A DNA stretch of 64,000 nt. Source: Altererythrobacter sp. C41. Its GTDB lineage: Bacteria > Pseudomonadota > Alphaproteobacteria > Sphingomonadales > Sphingomonadaceae. The position numbers and the translations under genes were made by a program. Below are positions 23,631 through 32,203 of the stretch, piece after piece (the stretch's first letter is position 1; every line of letters starts with the position of its first letter). A model generated the notes under the pieces. The model worked only from the letters and a program-made list of their open reading frames with translations. It ran no database searches and was not told the origin of the DNA. The stretch covers positions 124,001-188,000 of the forward strand of contig NZ_JAEVFE010000001.1 of assembly GCF_016803135.1 (NCBI RefSeq), read 5' to 3'.

Positions 23631-24605
23631 ATGGCTATCCACCGCACGAAGATGCTCATCATCGGCTCCGGCCCCGCGGGCCTTTCGGCCGCGATCTACG
23701 GTGCGCGCGCGATGATGGAGCCGATCGTGGTGCAGGGCCTCCAGCCCGGCGGTCAGCTCACGATCACGACCGACGTCGAGAACTATCCCGGCTTCAAGGA
23801 CGTGATCCAGGGCCCGTGGCTGATGCAGGAGATGCAGGCCCAGGCCGAGCATGTCGGGACGCGGATGATGTGGGACACGATCGTCTCGGTCGAGGTCGAC
23901 AAGGGCCCGCCCTTCCGCGCCATCGGCGACAGCGGCGACGAGTACATCGGCGACACGCTGGTGATCGCGACCGGTGCGCAGGCCAAGTGGCTCGGCGTTC
24001 CCGGCGAGCAGGAATTGGGCGGCAAGGGCGTGTCGGCCTGCGCGACTTGCGACGGGTTCTTCTATCGCGGCAAGAAAGTCGCGGTGATCGGCGGCGGCAA
24101 CACCGCGGTCGAGGAAGCGCTCTACCTGACCAACCATTCCGACGACGTCACGCTGATCCACCGCCGCGACGAACTGCGCGCGGAAAAGATACTGCAGGAA
24201 CGGCTGTTCAAATCGGACAAGATCTCGACGCTTTGGAACAAGGCGGTCGAGAGCTTCGAAGGCGATCCGCTTGCAGGCGGCCTGACGCACCTCGTGCTCA
24301 AGGACACGGTGACCGGCGAGACCTCGAAGCTGGAAGTGGACGGTGCCTTCGTCGCCATCGGCCACGCGCCTGCGACCGAGCTTTTCAAGGGCAAGCTCGA
24401 GATGGACGGGAGCGGCTATCTGATCGTCGAACCGGGCACGCCGAAGACCGCGATTCCCGGTGTCTTCGCCTGCGGCGACGTGATGGACCACACTTACCGC
24501 CAGGCGGTGACGGCGGCGGGGACGGGCTGCATGGCCGCCCTCGACGCCGAACGCTTCCTCGCGACGCTGGAGTTCGCGAAGCACGAGGCCGAAGCGGCGG
24601 AGTGA
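23631..24605 (+). CDS. trxB: Thioredoxin-disulfide reductase
   Basis: A 324-residue FAD/NADPH flavoprotein. The FAD site is GSGPAGLSAAIYGARA (about 12-27), the redox pair is CATC at 137-140, the NADPH site GGGNTAVEEALYL, and the C-terminal FAD segment GVFACGDVMD. It reduces thioredoxin with NADPH. The length is that of the low-molecular-weight bacterial enzyme. It is followed by a repeat hairpin pair that probably ends transcription from both sides. Confidence 0.96.
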   Translation: MAIHRTKMLIIGSGPAGLSAAIYGARAMMEPIVVQGLQPGGQLTITTDVENYPGFKDVIQGPWLMQEMQAQAEHVGTRMMWDTIVSVEVDKGPPFRAIGDSGDEYIGDTLVIATGAQAKWLGVPGEQELGGKGVSACATCDGFFYRGKKVAVIGGGNTAVEEALYLTNHSDDVTLIHRRDELRAEKILQERLFKSDKISTLWNKAVESFEGDPLAGGLTHLVLKDTVTGETSKLEVDGAFVAIGHAPATELFKGKLEMDGSGYLIVEPGTPKTAIPGVFACGDVMDHTYRQAVTAAGTGCMAALDAERFLATLEFAKHEAEAAE

Positions 24606-24612
24606 ATCCGAA

Positions 24613-24683
24613 GTCCCCGCGCAGGCGGGGACCTCATGCCGCCTGTGGAGTCAGCGGCCTGGATCCCGTCTTCGCGGGGGATC
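24613..24683. repeat. Family C palindromes, doublet
   Basis: Two hairpins: GTCCCCGC...GCGGGGAC at 24613-24632, and a related GATCCCG...GGGGGATC unit at 24662-24683. A similar doublet occurs at 54095-54168. It lies between the convergent trxB and MAPEG genes, where it can serve as a bidirectional terminator. Confidence 0.85.
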
Positions 24684-24686
24684 AGG

Positions 24687-25124
24687 TTAACTCAGCCCAA
24701 ACACCGCCATCGCCGCGTGGACGATCAAGGCGATAAGCACCAGGCTCGACAGGGCGAACAGCACGAAGCGCACCATCACCTTGTTCGCGGTCGCCTGCAC
24801 CAGCGAATGGATCACCCGCAGGCCGACGTAGATCCACGCGAGCAGCGCGTTCATCCCGTCGCCCTGGCCGATGATCGCAAGGACCAGGCCGACCGCATAG
24901 AACACGGTCGGTGCTTCGTGCAGGTGATTGTAGTTGTGCGCCTTCCACTGCACCTGCGGCGGCAGGACACGATCGAGCGACGCCTCTGGATCGCGCGTCA
25001 TCGCGTCGGGGTCGATCTTGGCGCGGCTCATCGCCGGAATGCGCGTCGCATACATCCACAGCCACATGACCATCATCCACGCCATCAGCGCAACGAGCGG
25101 TTGGAGGATCGCCATGCCGATCAT
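24687..25124 (-). CDS. MAPEG family membrane protein
   Basis: A 145-residue protein with four membrane helices of the MAPEG fold. WKAHNYNHLHEAPTVFYAVGL, with its conserved Asn, His and Glu-x-Pro, and GLRVIHSLVQATANKVMVRF with the Arg/His helix mark the family. Eukaryotic MAPEG members use glutathione; bacterial roles are mostly unknown. Its ATG overlaps the stop of a second MAPEG gene as ATGA. The two chains may form a heterotrimer. Confidence 0.9.
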   Translation of the reverse strand: MIGMAILQPLVALMAWMMVMWLWMYATRIPAMSRAKIDPDAMTRDPEASLDRVLPPQVQWKAHNYNHLHEAPTVFYAVGLVLAIIGQGDGMNALLAWIYVGLRVIHSLVQATANKVMVRFVLFALSSLVLIALIVHAAMAVFGLS

Positions 25125-25567
25125 ACGGCGACTCCCGGATCGGCAAACAGCGTCAGCGCCAGCGCGCTGATCGTCAGGACGATCAGGCAGGCAGTCGCGA
25201 GAATGAACAGCAGGAACCGCACGTTCACCTTGTTGACCGTCGCCTGCCAGATCGAATGGACCACGCGGATCGCGACATAGGCCCAGGCGAACAGCACATC
25301 GTGTGCATGCGGGCCCATGATCGCGAGGATGACCACGACGGCGTAGAACAGCGTCGGCTGTTCGAGCAGGTGCGTGTAGTTGTGCGACTTCCAGTTGATC
25401 CGGTCGTCGATCACGCCTTCCAGATCCTGCCCGCGGCCGCCCGGCTTGGCATTGGCCATTCCGCCGATCTGCTTGAGCGCCGGCAGCCGGGTCGCGGCCA
25501 CCCAGACGAGCATGACGAGCGTCCAGGCCGCAAGAACGGCGGCGGGTGCGAGTATCTGTGCCTGCAT
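25121..25567 (-). CDS. MAPEG family membrane protein
   Basis: A 148-residue paralogue of the next gene, with four membrane segments and the same signatures WKSHNYTHLLEQPTLFYAVVV and AIRVVHSIWQATVNKVNVRF. It has a longer polar loop after helix 1 (GGMANAKPGGRGQDLEGVI). Tandem arrangement with ATGA coupling indicates duplication followed by equal co-expression. The predicted location is the inner membrane. Confidence 0.9.
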   Translation of the reverse strand: MQAQILAPAAVLAAWTLVMLVWVAATRLPALKQIGGMANAKPGGRGQDLEGVIDDRINWKSHNYTHLLEQPTLFYAVVVILAIMGPHAHDVLFAWAYVAIRVVHSIWQATVNKVNVRFLLFILATACLIVLTISALALTLFADPGVAV

Positions 25568-25645
25568 CGTGAATTCCCCCTCAGCCGACCCGGCGCGAGA
25601 CTGCGACGGGGAGGGGGCGATGTCAAACCCCGGCGCCGCGCGCCG

Positions 25646-26602
25646 CTATCCGGCGATGGTCTGCGCGAAGCTCGCCGGATCGCAGTTGCCGCCGGTGAGC
25701 ATGACCACGGTATCCGCCACGGCCGGCACTTTCCCCGCAAGAACGGCGGCCAGCGCGGCCGCGCCGCCCGGTTCGACCACCAGCTTGAGCCGGGCGAAGG
25801 CGAAGCGCTGCGCGGCGCGAACCTCGTCGTCGGTCACGGCCACGCCGGGCTCGCTCCTGCCGCGCAGGACGTCGAGGTCGATCGGCGCGCTGGCCGTGGG
25901 CTGGAGCGCGTCGCAGATCGTCGCCGGCGCATCGGGCGCGGCGCGGACGATCCCGCCCGCCGCCAGGCTCTGCCCGACCATGTCCCAGCCCACGGGCTCG
26001 GCCGGAACGATGCGGGAGGAAGGGCAGGCGAGGGCGAGCCCCGCGCTCAGGCCGCCGCCGCCGCAGGGTGCGACGATCCGGAACGGTTCCCGTCCAAGCT
26101 GTTCGGTAATCTCGATGCCCGCGCTGCCCTGACCCTCGATCACCCACGGATCGGCGAAGGCGTGGACCAGCACCGCGCCGCGCCGCTCGACCTCGCGCGC
26201 GGCGACTTCGTCGCGGTCCTCGCCCGGCCGGTCGTAGAGCACGATCTCGGCCCCGAGCGCACGGGTCGCCTCGAGCTTCACCTTCGGCGCATCGCGCGGC
26301 ATGACGATGGTTGCCTTCATGCCCAGCCGCCGTGCCGCCCAGGCGACGCCCTGTGCATGATTGCCGCTGGAGACCGCGACCACGCCTCGGCCGCGCTCCT
26401 CCTCGCTCAGGTCGCTCAGCCGGTGCCAGGCGCCTCGGATCTTGAACGCGCCGATCGGCTGCAGCACCTCCGCCTTGGCCCATAGCCGCGTGCCCTCGAT
26501 GTCGAATGGCAGCAGCGGCGTGGGCGGGAGGATTTCCGCGATCTTCGCGGCGGCGCGCAGCACACCGTCTCGAGTGGGCGTTCGAATCGGTTCCTGGATC
26601 AT
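25646..26602 (-). CDS. Threonine/serine dehydratase-like PLP enzyme
   Basis: A 318-residue fold-type II PLP enzyme. The lysine that binds PLP lies in QPIGAFKIRGAWHRL (about residue 53), substrate binding in AVSSGNHAQGVAWA and phosphate binding in CGGGGLSAGLAL. No regulatory ACT domain is present, so it resembles catabolic threonine dehydratase or serine racemase/dehydratase. It probably deaminates threonine or serine to a 2-oxo acid. It is divergent from the polyamine dehydrogenase gene across 84 bp. Confidence 0.88.
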   Translation of the reverse strand: MIQEPIRTPTRDGVLRAAAKIAEILPPTPLLPFDIEGTRLWAKAEVLQPIGAFKIRGAWHRLSDLSEEERGRGVVAVSSGNHAQGVAWAARRLGMKATIVMPRDAPKVKLEATRALGAEIVLYDRPGEDRDEVAAREVERRGAVLVHAFADPWVIEGQGSAGIEITEQLGREPFRIVAPCGGGGLSAGLALACPSSRIVPAEPVGWDMVGQSLAAGGIVRAAPDAPATICDALQPTASAPIDLDVLRGRSEPGVAVTDDEVRAAQRFAFARLKLVVEPGGAAALAAVLAGKVPAVADTVVMLTGGNCDPASFAQTIAG

Positions 26603-26686
26603 GTTGCCCTGCTAGCGCATTTCCCTATGTGAGCGAGCATTCAGGAGTCCACGCAGGGGCTCGAGCGAAAGAGAAGCGGAGTAACT

Positions 26687-27898
26687 ATGTCGAAAGTGCT
26701 GGTAATCGGTGCGGGCGGGGTCAGCTCCGTCTGCGTGCACAAGATGGCGATGAACCCCGACATCTTCAGCCAAATCCACCTCGCGAGCCGCACCAAGGCC
26801 AAGTGCGATGCGATCGCCGAATCGGTCAAGCAGCGCACCGGCCAGGAGGTTTCGACTTACGAGATCGACGCCGAGGAAGTTCCGGCGATGGTCAACCTGA
26901 TTCGCAAGATCGGGCCGAGCCTGGTGGTCAATCTCGCGCTTCCTTATCAGGACCTGCCGATCATGGATGCGTGCCTGGAGGCTGGCGTCGATTACCTCGA
27001 CACCGCGAACTACGAGCCGAAGGACGAGGCGAAGTTCGAGTACAAGTGGCAGTGGGCCTACCACGACCGCTTCAAGGACGCCGGGATCATGGCGCTGCTG
27101 GGCAGCGGCTTCGATCCGGGCGTGACCAGCGTCTTCACCATGTGGCTCAAGAAGCACAAGCTGAAGACCATCCGCCAGCTCGACATTCTCGACTGCAACG
27201 GCGGCGACCACGGCCAGCATTTCGCGACCAACTTCAATCCGGAGATCAACATCCGCGAAGTGACCGCGCCCGCGCGCCACTGGGAAAACGGCCAGTGGGT
27301 CGAAACTCCCGCGATGTCTGAGAAGGTCGAGTTCGACTTCGAGGCGGTCGGCCCGAAGAACATGTACATGATGTATCACGAGGAGCTGGAAAGCCTCGCG
27401 AAGTTCGTCCCCGAACTGGAGCGCGCGCGCTTCTGGATGACCTTCGGCGACCAGTACATCACGCATCTGACCGTGCTGCAGAACGTCGGCATGACCGCGA
27501 TCGAGCCGATCCGTTATCAGGGCAAGGACATCATTCCGCTCCAGTTCCTCGCCGCCGTCCTGCCCAAGCCGGAGACGCTGGGCGAGACGACCAAGGGCAA
27601 GACCAACATCGGCGTCATCGCGACCGGCGAGGCGCTCGACGGATCGGGTGAGAAGACGTTCTACATCAACAATATCTGCGACCACGAGGATGCCTACGAG
27701 GAGACCGGCAACCAGGCCGTCAGCTACACCACCGGCGTCCCCGCCATGATCGGCAGCGCCATGGTGCTGCAGGGCAAATGGAAGGGCGAGGGCGTGTTCA
27801 ACATGGAAGAATTCGACCCGGATCCCTTCATGGACATGTTGAACGACCACGGCCTGCCCTGGAACGTGAAGGAGCTCGACGGACCGGTAGGCTTCTGA
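26687..27898 (+). CDS. Carboxynorspermidine/carboxyspermidine dehydrogenase (saccharopine dehydrogenase family)
   Basis: A 403-residue saccharopine-dehydrogenase-type NADPH enzyme. The Rossmann segment is VLVIGAGGVSSVCVHKMA; GSGFDPGVTSVF and DILDCNGGDHG are typical of the carboxynorspermidine synthase branch. It reductively joins aspartate semialdehyde to a diamine to give carboxy(nor)spermidine. The decarboxylase for that product is encoded at 29045, one gene downstream. GGAG lies six bases upstream of the ATG. With ornithine decarboxylase nearby, putrescine is the likely amine. Confidence 0.92.
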   Translation: MSKVLVIGAGGVSSVCVHKMAMNPDIFSQIHLASRTKAKCDAIAESVKQRTGQEVSTYEIDAEEVPAMVNLIRKIGPSLVVNLALPYQDLPIMDACLEAGVDYLDTANYEPKDEAKFEYKWQWAYHDRFKDAGIMALLGSGFDPGVTSVFTMWLKKHKLKTIRQLDILDCNGGDHGQHFATNFNPEINIREVTAPARHWENGQWVETPAMSEKVEFDFEAVGPKNMYMMYHEELESLAKFVPELERARFWMTFGDQYITHLTVLQNVGMTAIEPIRYQGKDIIPLQFLAAVLPKPETLGETTKGKTNIGVIATGEALDGSGEKTFYINNICDHEDAYEETGNQAVSYTTGVPAMIGSAMVLQGKWKGEGVFNMEEFDPDPFMDMLNDHGLPWNVKELDGPVGF

Positions 27899-27900
27899 TC

Positions 27901-29040
27901 GTGATCAAAGCCGTTCTGACCGCGGCTGCGGCGTTGGTGGCCGCATTCTGCCTTCCAGCGTCGGCGGCCGAGCCCGCGAGCGATCCCTACGCTCCGGCGC
28001 GCGAGATCATCGCGGACATGAACCGGATCGTGACGCCGAACGGCGTCCAGGAAACCTTCGTCGCCACGCTCGGCGGCGCGAAGCAGGTCGTCAACGTTCG
28101 CGGGACCGACCGCGACAACCCGATCCTGGTCTTCGTCCACGGCGGGCCGGGCGCGGTCGAGATGCCGTTCGCCTGGACGTTCCAGCGCCCGTGGGAGGAC
28201 TTCTTCACCGTCGTCCATTACGACCAGCGCGGTGCCGGACGGTCCTATCCGCTGAACCCGCAGGAGGCGCTCGCGCCGACCATGACGCTGGAGCGCTACC
28301 GCGACGACGCCATCGAACTGATCGAGCTGCTGCAGGAGCGTTATGGCAAGCGCAAGGTCCTGCTGATGGGGCATAGCTGGGGCTCGTTCGTGGGGCTGGC
28401 GGTTGCATTGGAGCGGCCCGACCTGCTCCACGCCTATGTCGGGGTCGGGCAGGGCATCGATTTTCGCGAAGGCGAGAAAGTCGGCATGGCCTGGACGCGG
28501 GCCAAGGCGCTGGCTGCGGGCGACGAGGAAGCGGTCGCCGCGATCGATGCGCTCGCACCCTATCCGATGGCGGGCCCGTTCACGATCGATCAGGCCGACG
28601 GCTGGCGCAAGTACGCGATGCCGTACGGGTCGCTGCTCTACAACCGCCCGCCCGCGGAGACGCTGTATTTCCACCAGCCGCGCCTGTCGCCGCTTTACTC
28701 CGCAGCGGATCGCAAGGCGTGGGGCGAGGGCAGTGTCTTCACGGTGACGACGCTCTGGCCTCGCCTCGCCGATGTCAGCTTCGCGGAGGTCGATCGGGTC
28801 GAGGTGCCGCTGGTGTTCCTCCTCGGGCGGCACGACTATACCGTGCCTTCGCCCGTCGCGGCCGAGTGGCTTGAAGAGGTCCAGGCGCCTTCCAAGGAAC
28901 TGGTCTGGTTCGAGCATTCGGCGCACATGCCGATGTTCGAGGAGCCCGGCCTGTTCTTCGCCGCGCTGCTGCGCGAAGTGGTTCCGCTTGCCGAGGGCGC
29001 AACGCAAGCGTCCGCGACTGCCTATCCGAAAGGTTCCTGA
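27901..29040 (+). CDS. Secreted alpha/beta hydrolase (proline iminopeptidase-like)
   Basis: A 379-residue alpha/beta hydrolase with a Sec signal peptide: VLTAAAALVAAFCLPASAAEP, probably cut after ASA at about residue 22. The oxyanion segment is FVHGGPGAVEMP, the nucleophile elbow GHSWGSFVG, and the Asp and His lie in LGRHDYTVP and EHSAHMPMFEEP. The HGGPG pattern is that of the prolyl iminopeptidase group. It sits between the two carboxyspermidine-pathway genes, 2 bp after the first and 4 bp before the second, so it is co-expressed; its role there is unclear. Confidence 0.88.
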   Translation: MIKAVLTAAAALVAAFCLPASAAEPASDPYAPAREIIADMNRIVTPNGVQETFVATLGGAKQVVNVRGTDRDNPILVFVHGGPGAVEMPFAWTFQRPWEDFFTVVHYDQRGAGRSYPLNPQEALAPTMTLERYRDDAIELIELLQERYGKRKVLLMGHSWGSFVGLAVALERPDLLHAYVGVGQGIDFREGEKVGMAWTRAKALAAGDEEAVAAIDALAPYPMAGPFTIDQADGWRKYAMPYGSLLYNRPPAETLYFHQPRLSPLYSAADRKAWGEGSVFTVTTLWPRLADVSFAEVDRVEVPLVFLLGRHDYTVPSPVAAEWLEEVQAPSKELVWFEHSAHMPMFEEPGLFFAALLREVVPLAEGATQASATAYPKGS

Positions 29041-29044
29041 GCCG

Positions 29045-30223
29045 ATGGAAACCAGAGCCGGCGATCCGGGCGCGTTCGCCCATTTCGACCTTCACCGTGT
29101 CGACAGCCCAGCCTTCGTCGTCGATGCGGCGAAGCTGCGCGCGAACCTGCAGGTGCTTGCCGATATCCGCGATGCGGCGGACATCAAGGTGCTCGCCGCG
29201 CTCAAGGCGTTCTCGATGTGGAGCGTCGCGCCGATCGTCGGCGAATATCTCGACGGCGTGTGCACCTCGGGCCTGTGGGAAGCGCGGCTGGCGAGCGAGT
29301 TCTACGACGGTGAGATCGCGACTTATTCGGCGGCCTACAAGCCGGACGAGCTGGAGGAAGTCTGCCGCCTTTCGGATCACGTGATCTTCAACTCGCCTGG
29401 CCAGCTCGAGCGCGCGGCGCTCATCCTCGAGCAGGCGCTGGCGAGCGGGCAGGACTTCGACGTGGGGCTGCGGATCAATCCGCTGTGCCCCTGCGGTGAC
29501 GTGCCGCGTTACGATCCCTCGTCGCCCGGCTCGCGGCTCGGCTTCCCGATCGACCAGCTCACGCCCGAGATCATGGAGCAGGTCAACGGTATCCACTTTC
29601 ACAACCTGTGCGAGCAGGACTTCGAGCCGCTCCGGCGCACCTGGGACACGGTGTTCGACGCGATCGAGCCCTGGTTCGGGCAGCTCAAGTGGATCAACAT
29701 GGGCGGCGGACATCATATCACCCGCGCCGACTATCAGCGCGAGGAACTCGTCGAGTTCCTGCGTGATGCGAAGGAGGATACCGGGGCCGAGATCTACCTC
29801 GAGCCGGGCGAAGCCGTGGCGCTCGATGCCGGGATCCTCGTGGGAACGATCCTCGATTCGATGTGGAACGGCATGCCGCTCGCGGTGACCGACATCTCTG
29901 CCACCTGCCACATGCCGGACGTGATCGAGGCGCCTTACCGCCCCGCGATGCTGCACGAGGAGGCCGCAGGCGAAGGCGATCCCGTCCGCCTCGGCGGGCC
30001 GTCCTGCCTCGCGGGTGACGTGATCGGCGATTACCGCCTGCCGGTGCCGTGCGAGCCCGGCCACCGAATCGCCTTTCTCGACCAGGCGCACTATTCGATG
30101 GTGAAGACCAACACCTTCAACGGCGTCCAGTTGCCCTCGATCTGGCTGTGGGACAGCGACACCGACGCGCTCGAGCGGGTGAAGAGCTTTGACTACGAAG
30201 ATTTTCGCGACCGGTTGAGTTAG
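29045..30223 (+). CDS. nspC: Carboxynorspermidine decarboxylase
   Basis: A 392-residue fold-type III PLP decarboxylase. The N-terminal SPAFVVDAAKLRANLQ and the PLP lysine in VLAALKAFSMW, then IHFHNLCEQDFEPL, GGGHHITR and the C-terminal ISATCHMPDVIEAPYRP are characteristic of NspC. It decarboxylates carboxy(nor)spermidine to (nor)spermidine. Together with the dehydrogenase at 26687 it forms the alternative, S-adenosylmethionine-independent spermidine route. Confidence 0.93.
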   Translation: METRAGDPGAFAHFDLHRVDSPAFVVDAAKLRANLQVLADIRDAADIKVLAALKAFSMWSVAPIVGEYLDGVCTSGLWEARLASEFYDGEIATYSAAYKPDELEEVCRLSDHVIFNSPGQLERAALILEQALASGQDFDVGLRINPLCPCGDVPRYDPSSPGSRLGFPIDQLTPEIMEQVNGIHFHNLCEQDFEPLRRTWDTVFDAIEPWFGQLKWINMGGGHHITRADYQREELVEFLRDAKEDTGAEIYLEPGEAVALDAGILVGTILDSMWNGMPLAVTDISATCHMPDVIEAPYRPAMLHEEAAGEGDPVRLGGPSCLAGDVIGDYRLPVPCEPGHRIAFLDQAHYSMVKTNTFNGVQLPSIWLWDSDTDALERVKSFDYEDFRDRLS

Positions 30224-30283
30224 CGGGGGTTGGCGGGGCGGACGGTCCGTGGAAGGATCGCCGCAAGACGTTGGGGAGTGCCG

Positions 30284-30793
30284 ATGCGAAAAGTCCATCT
30301 TCTGGCCGCTGCCGTCGTGCTCGCCGGCGGAAACGTGGCGGCTGCGCCGGCGGCACGGGCGCAGGGCTATTCGGCGGAGCGTCTGGTGAAGTCGGTGGAC
30401 CTCGACGATCTGAAGGCGATCGTCGCATCGCTGGGCCACACCGTCAGCGAGCAGGGTAAGTTCGGCGAGATCAGCCTCTCCGCGACCGATGCCGAGAAGA
30501 CCAATTACGTCCTCATCGGAACCGCCTGCGACGCCAACGGCGTTCCAGGGTGCCAGGGCGTGATGATGCAGGTTCGGTTCGATCCGGACGAGAGCGTCGA
30601 CTCCGAAAGCCTCGCGCGGGCCAACCTGTCGCAGGCCGCGGTCAACACCTGGCGTGACCCGGCGAACGGCACGATCGGCGTTACCCGCTACGTCGTGCTC
30701 GACCACGGGGTCACCATGGCCAACCTGCGCGAGAATGTGAACGTGCTCCTTTCGCTGACGCCCAGCGTCGTGGACGCGCTTCTCGAGGAATGA
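30284..30793 (+). CDS. YbjN-domain secreted protein
   Basis: A 169-residue protein with a signal peptide (VHLLAAAVVLAGGNVAAAPAARA, probable cleavage after ARA near residue 26) followed by a YbjN-type domain: VDLDDLKAIVASLGHTVSE and the ending ENVNVLLSLTPSVVDALLEE. YbjN-like proteins share the type III secretion chaperone fold and have poorly defined roles. GGGGAG lies before the ATG at 30284. It lies between the two polyamine decarboxylase genes. Confidence 0.82.
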   Translation: MRKVHLLAAAVVLAGGNVAAAPAARAQGYSAERLVKSVDLDDLKAIVASLGHTVSEQGKFGEISLSATDAEKTNYVLIGTACDANGVPGCQGVMMQVRFDPDESVDSESLARANLSQAAVNTWRDPANGTIGVTRYVVLDHGVTMANLRENVNVLLSLTPSVVDALLEE

Positions 30794-30879
30794 TCGGGGC
30801 ACGGATCGCCTCGCCGCACCCCCGTTTCGTCCCTTCTCCGGTTGCAGGGGAAAGCACGAGTTTTCACTTGCGGTTCACG

Positions 30880-30973
30880 CTGCGAAGCTTATAGGCGCAC
30901 CCCGCTGCCCCAAGGGGACTTCCTAACCGCAAGGCAGCCTCGTTCGAACTTAACCGTTTGGGGGTCCCTTGAG
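30880..30973 (+). ncRNA. speF-like leader RNA upstream of the ornithine decarboxylase gene
   Basis: The 180-bp leader before the decarboxylase gene holds structured RNA: a long-range CTGCC (30905-30909) with GGCAG (30933-30937) pairing, an outer AGG (30893-30895) with CCT (30938-30940), and an inner CCCC-AA-GGGG hairpin (30908-30917). Position, AGGCGCACCCCG entry and GGGGGTCCCTTGAG exit look like the speF motif known upstream of ornithine decarboxylase genes in Alphaproteobacteria. Assignment is by memory of that motif, not by a covariance search. Confidence 0.65.
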
Positions 30974-32176
30974 TTGCACATCCATCCTGACGCCCGGTCT
31001 GTAGTTCGCGCTCTCGCGCCGGACGAGCCGGTTATCCTCAATCGCCCGCATGCTGCGGAGCGCGCCGCGCGTTTCTTCGTCGAGAAGTTTCCGGGCAAGT
31101 CGCTCTATGCGGTGAAGGCCAATCCTTCGCCCGACCTGCTGCAGATCCTGTGGAATGGCGGGGTGACGCATTTCGACGTCGCCTCGATCGCGGAAGTGCG
31201 CCTGGTTCGCGCAATGCTGCCCGAGGCGACGCTGTGCTTCATGCATCCGGTGAAGACGCCGCGCGCGATTCGCGAGGCCTACTTCGAGCACGGGGTGAAG
31301 ACCTTCAGTCTCGATACGATCGAGGAACTGGCGAAGATCGTCGAGGCGACCACCGCCGAGGACGGCACGCCGGCTGCCGACCTGCGCCTGCTGGTGCGCC
31401 TTCGCGTCTCGTCCGACTATTCCGAGCTTAGCCTCGCGTCCAAGTTCGGCGTCGACCTGGTCGACGCTGCACCGCTGCTGCAGGCGACTCGTCAGCATTG
31501 CGACTGGCTGGGCGTGTGCTTCCATGTCGGCAGCCAGGCGATGACGCCGTTCGCCTACGTCCAGGCGCTGGAGCGCGTGCGCGCCGCGGTGGCCGAGGCG
31601 AGCGTCGTGATCGACGTGGTCGACGTCGGCGGCGGCTTCCCGTCGGTCTATCCGGACATGGAGCCCCCGCCGCTGGAGGACTACTTCGAAGTCATCCACC
31701 GGCACTTCGAGAACCTGCCGATCGCCTATAACGCCGAGCTGTGGTGCGAGCCCGGCCGCGCGCTCTGCGCCGAGTATTCCTCGGTCGTCGTGCGGGTCGA
31801 GAAGCGCCGGGGGGACGAACTCTACATCAACGACGGCGCATACGGCGCGCTGTTCGACGCGGCCCATGTCGACTGGCGCTTCCCGGTCGCTGCGCTGGAG
31901 GACGACTTGCGCGATTCGCCGCAGGAGTTCGCGTTCTACGGGCCGACCTGCGACGATGCCGATTACATGAAGGGCCCCTTCATGCTCCCCGGCGACATCC
32001 AGGCGGGCGACTATATCGAGATCGGCATGCTTGGTGCCTACGGGGCTGCAATGAAGACCGGCTTCAACGGTTTCGGCAACGCGCAGCAGATCGTGGTCGG
32101 CGACGAACCGATGGCGAGCCTCTACCGCGGCGACCGCGAGCGCCCGGCGACCGACAACGTGGTGAGCCTGCGCTGA
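30974..32176 (+). CDS. Ornithine/lysine decarboxylase, PLP fold type III
   Basis: A 400-residue decarboxylase of the eukaryote-like ornithine decarboxylase family. PLP-binding Lys is in KSLYAVKANPSPDLL, followed by GVTHFDVASIAEV, the FHVGSQAM segment, the phosphate-binding DVGGGFPSVYP and EPGRALCAE, and the active-site Cys in YGPTCDDADYM. It makes putrescine (or cadaverine). No ATG precedes the conserved start; TTG at 30974 with GGGGG upstream is the best start. A speF-like leader points to polyamine-dependent control. Confidence 0.9.
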   Translation: MHIHPDARSVVRALAPDEPVILNRPHAAERAARFFVEKFPGKSLYAVKANPSPDLLQILWNGGVTHFDVASIAEVRLVRAMLPEATLCFMHPVKTPRAIREAYFEHGVKTFSLDTIEELAKIVEATTAEDGTPAADLRLLVRLRVSSDYSELSLASKFGVDLVDAAPLLQATRQHCDWLGVCFHVGSQAMTPFAYVQALERVRAAVAEASVVIDVVDVGGGFPSVYPDMEPPPLEDYFEVIHRHFENLPIAYNAELWCEPGRALCAEYSSVVVRVEKRRGDELYINDGAYGALFDAAHVDWRFPVAALEDDLRDSPQEFAFYGPTCDDADYMKGPFMLPGDIQAGDYIEIGMLGAYGAAMKTGFNGFGNAQQIVVGDEPMASLYRGDRERPATDNVVSLR

Positions 32177-32182
32177 GCAGGC
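32166..32182. terminator. Short hairpin at the convergent ODC/SleB ends
   Basis: A perfect 6-bp stem GCCTGC...GCAGGC spans the stop codon of the decarboxylase gene (TGA in the loop). It lies between two convergent genes only 27 bp apart. It may aid termination, but lacks a U-tract. Confidence 0.4.
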
Positions 32183-32203
32183 TTCCTGTCCCCACGCGAC
32201 CGG

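Noticed and set aside
28775-30802. 675-codon minus-strand open frame antisense to the hydrolase, nspC and YbjN genes
   Set aside because: Spans three well-supported plus-strand genes and shows the composition of a shadow frame.
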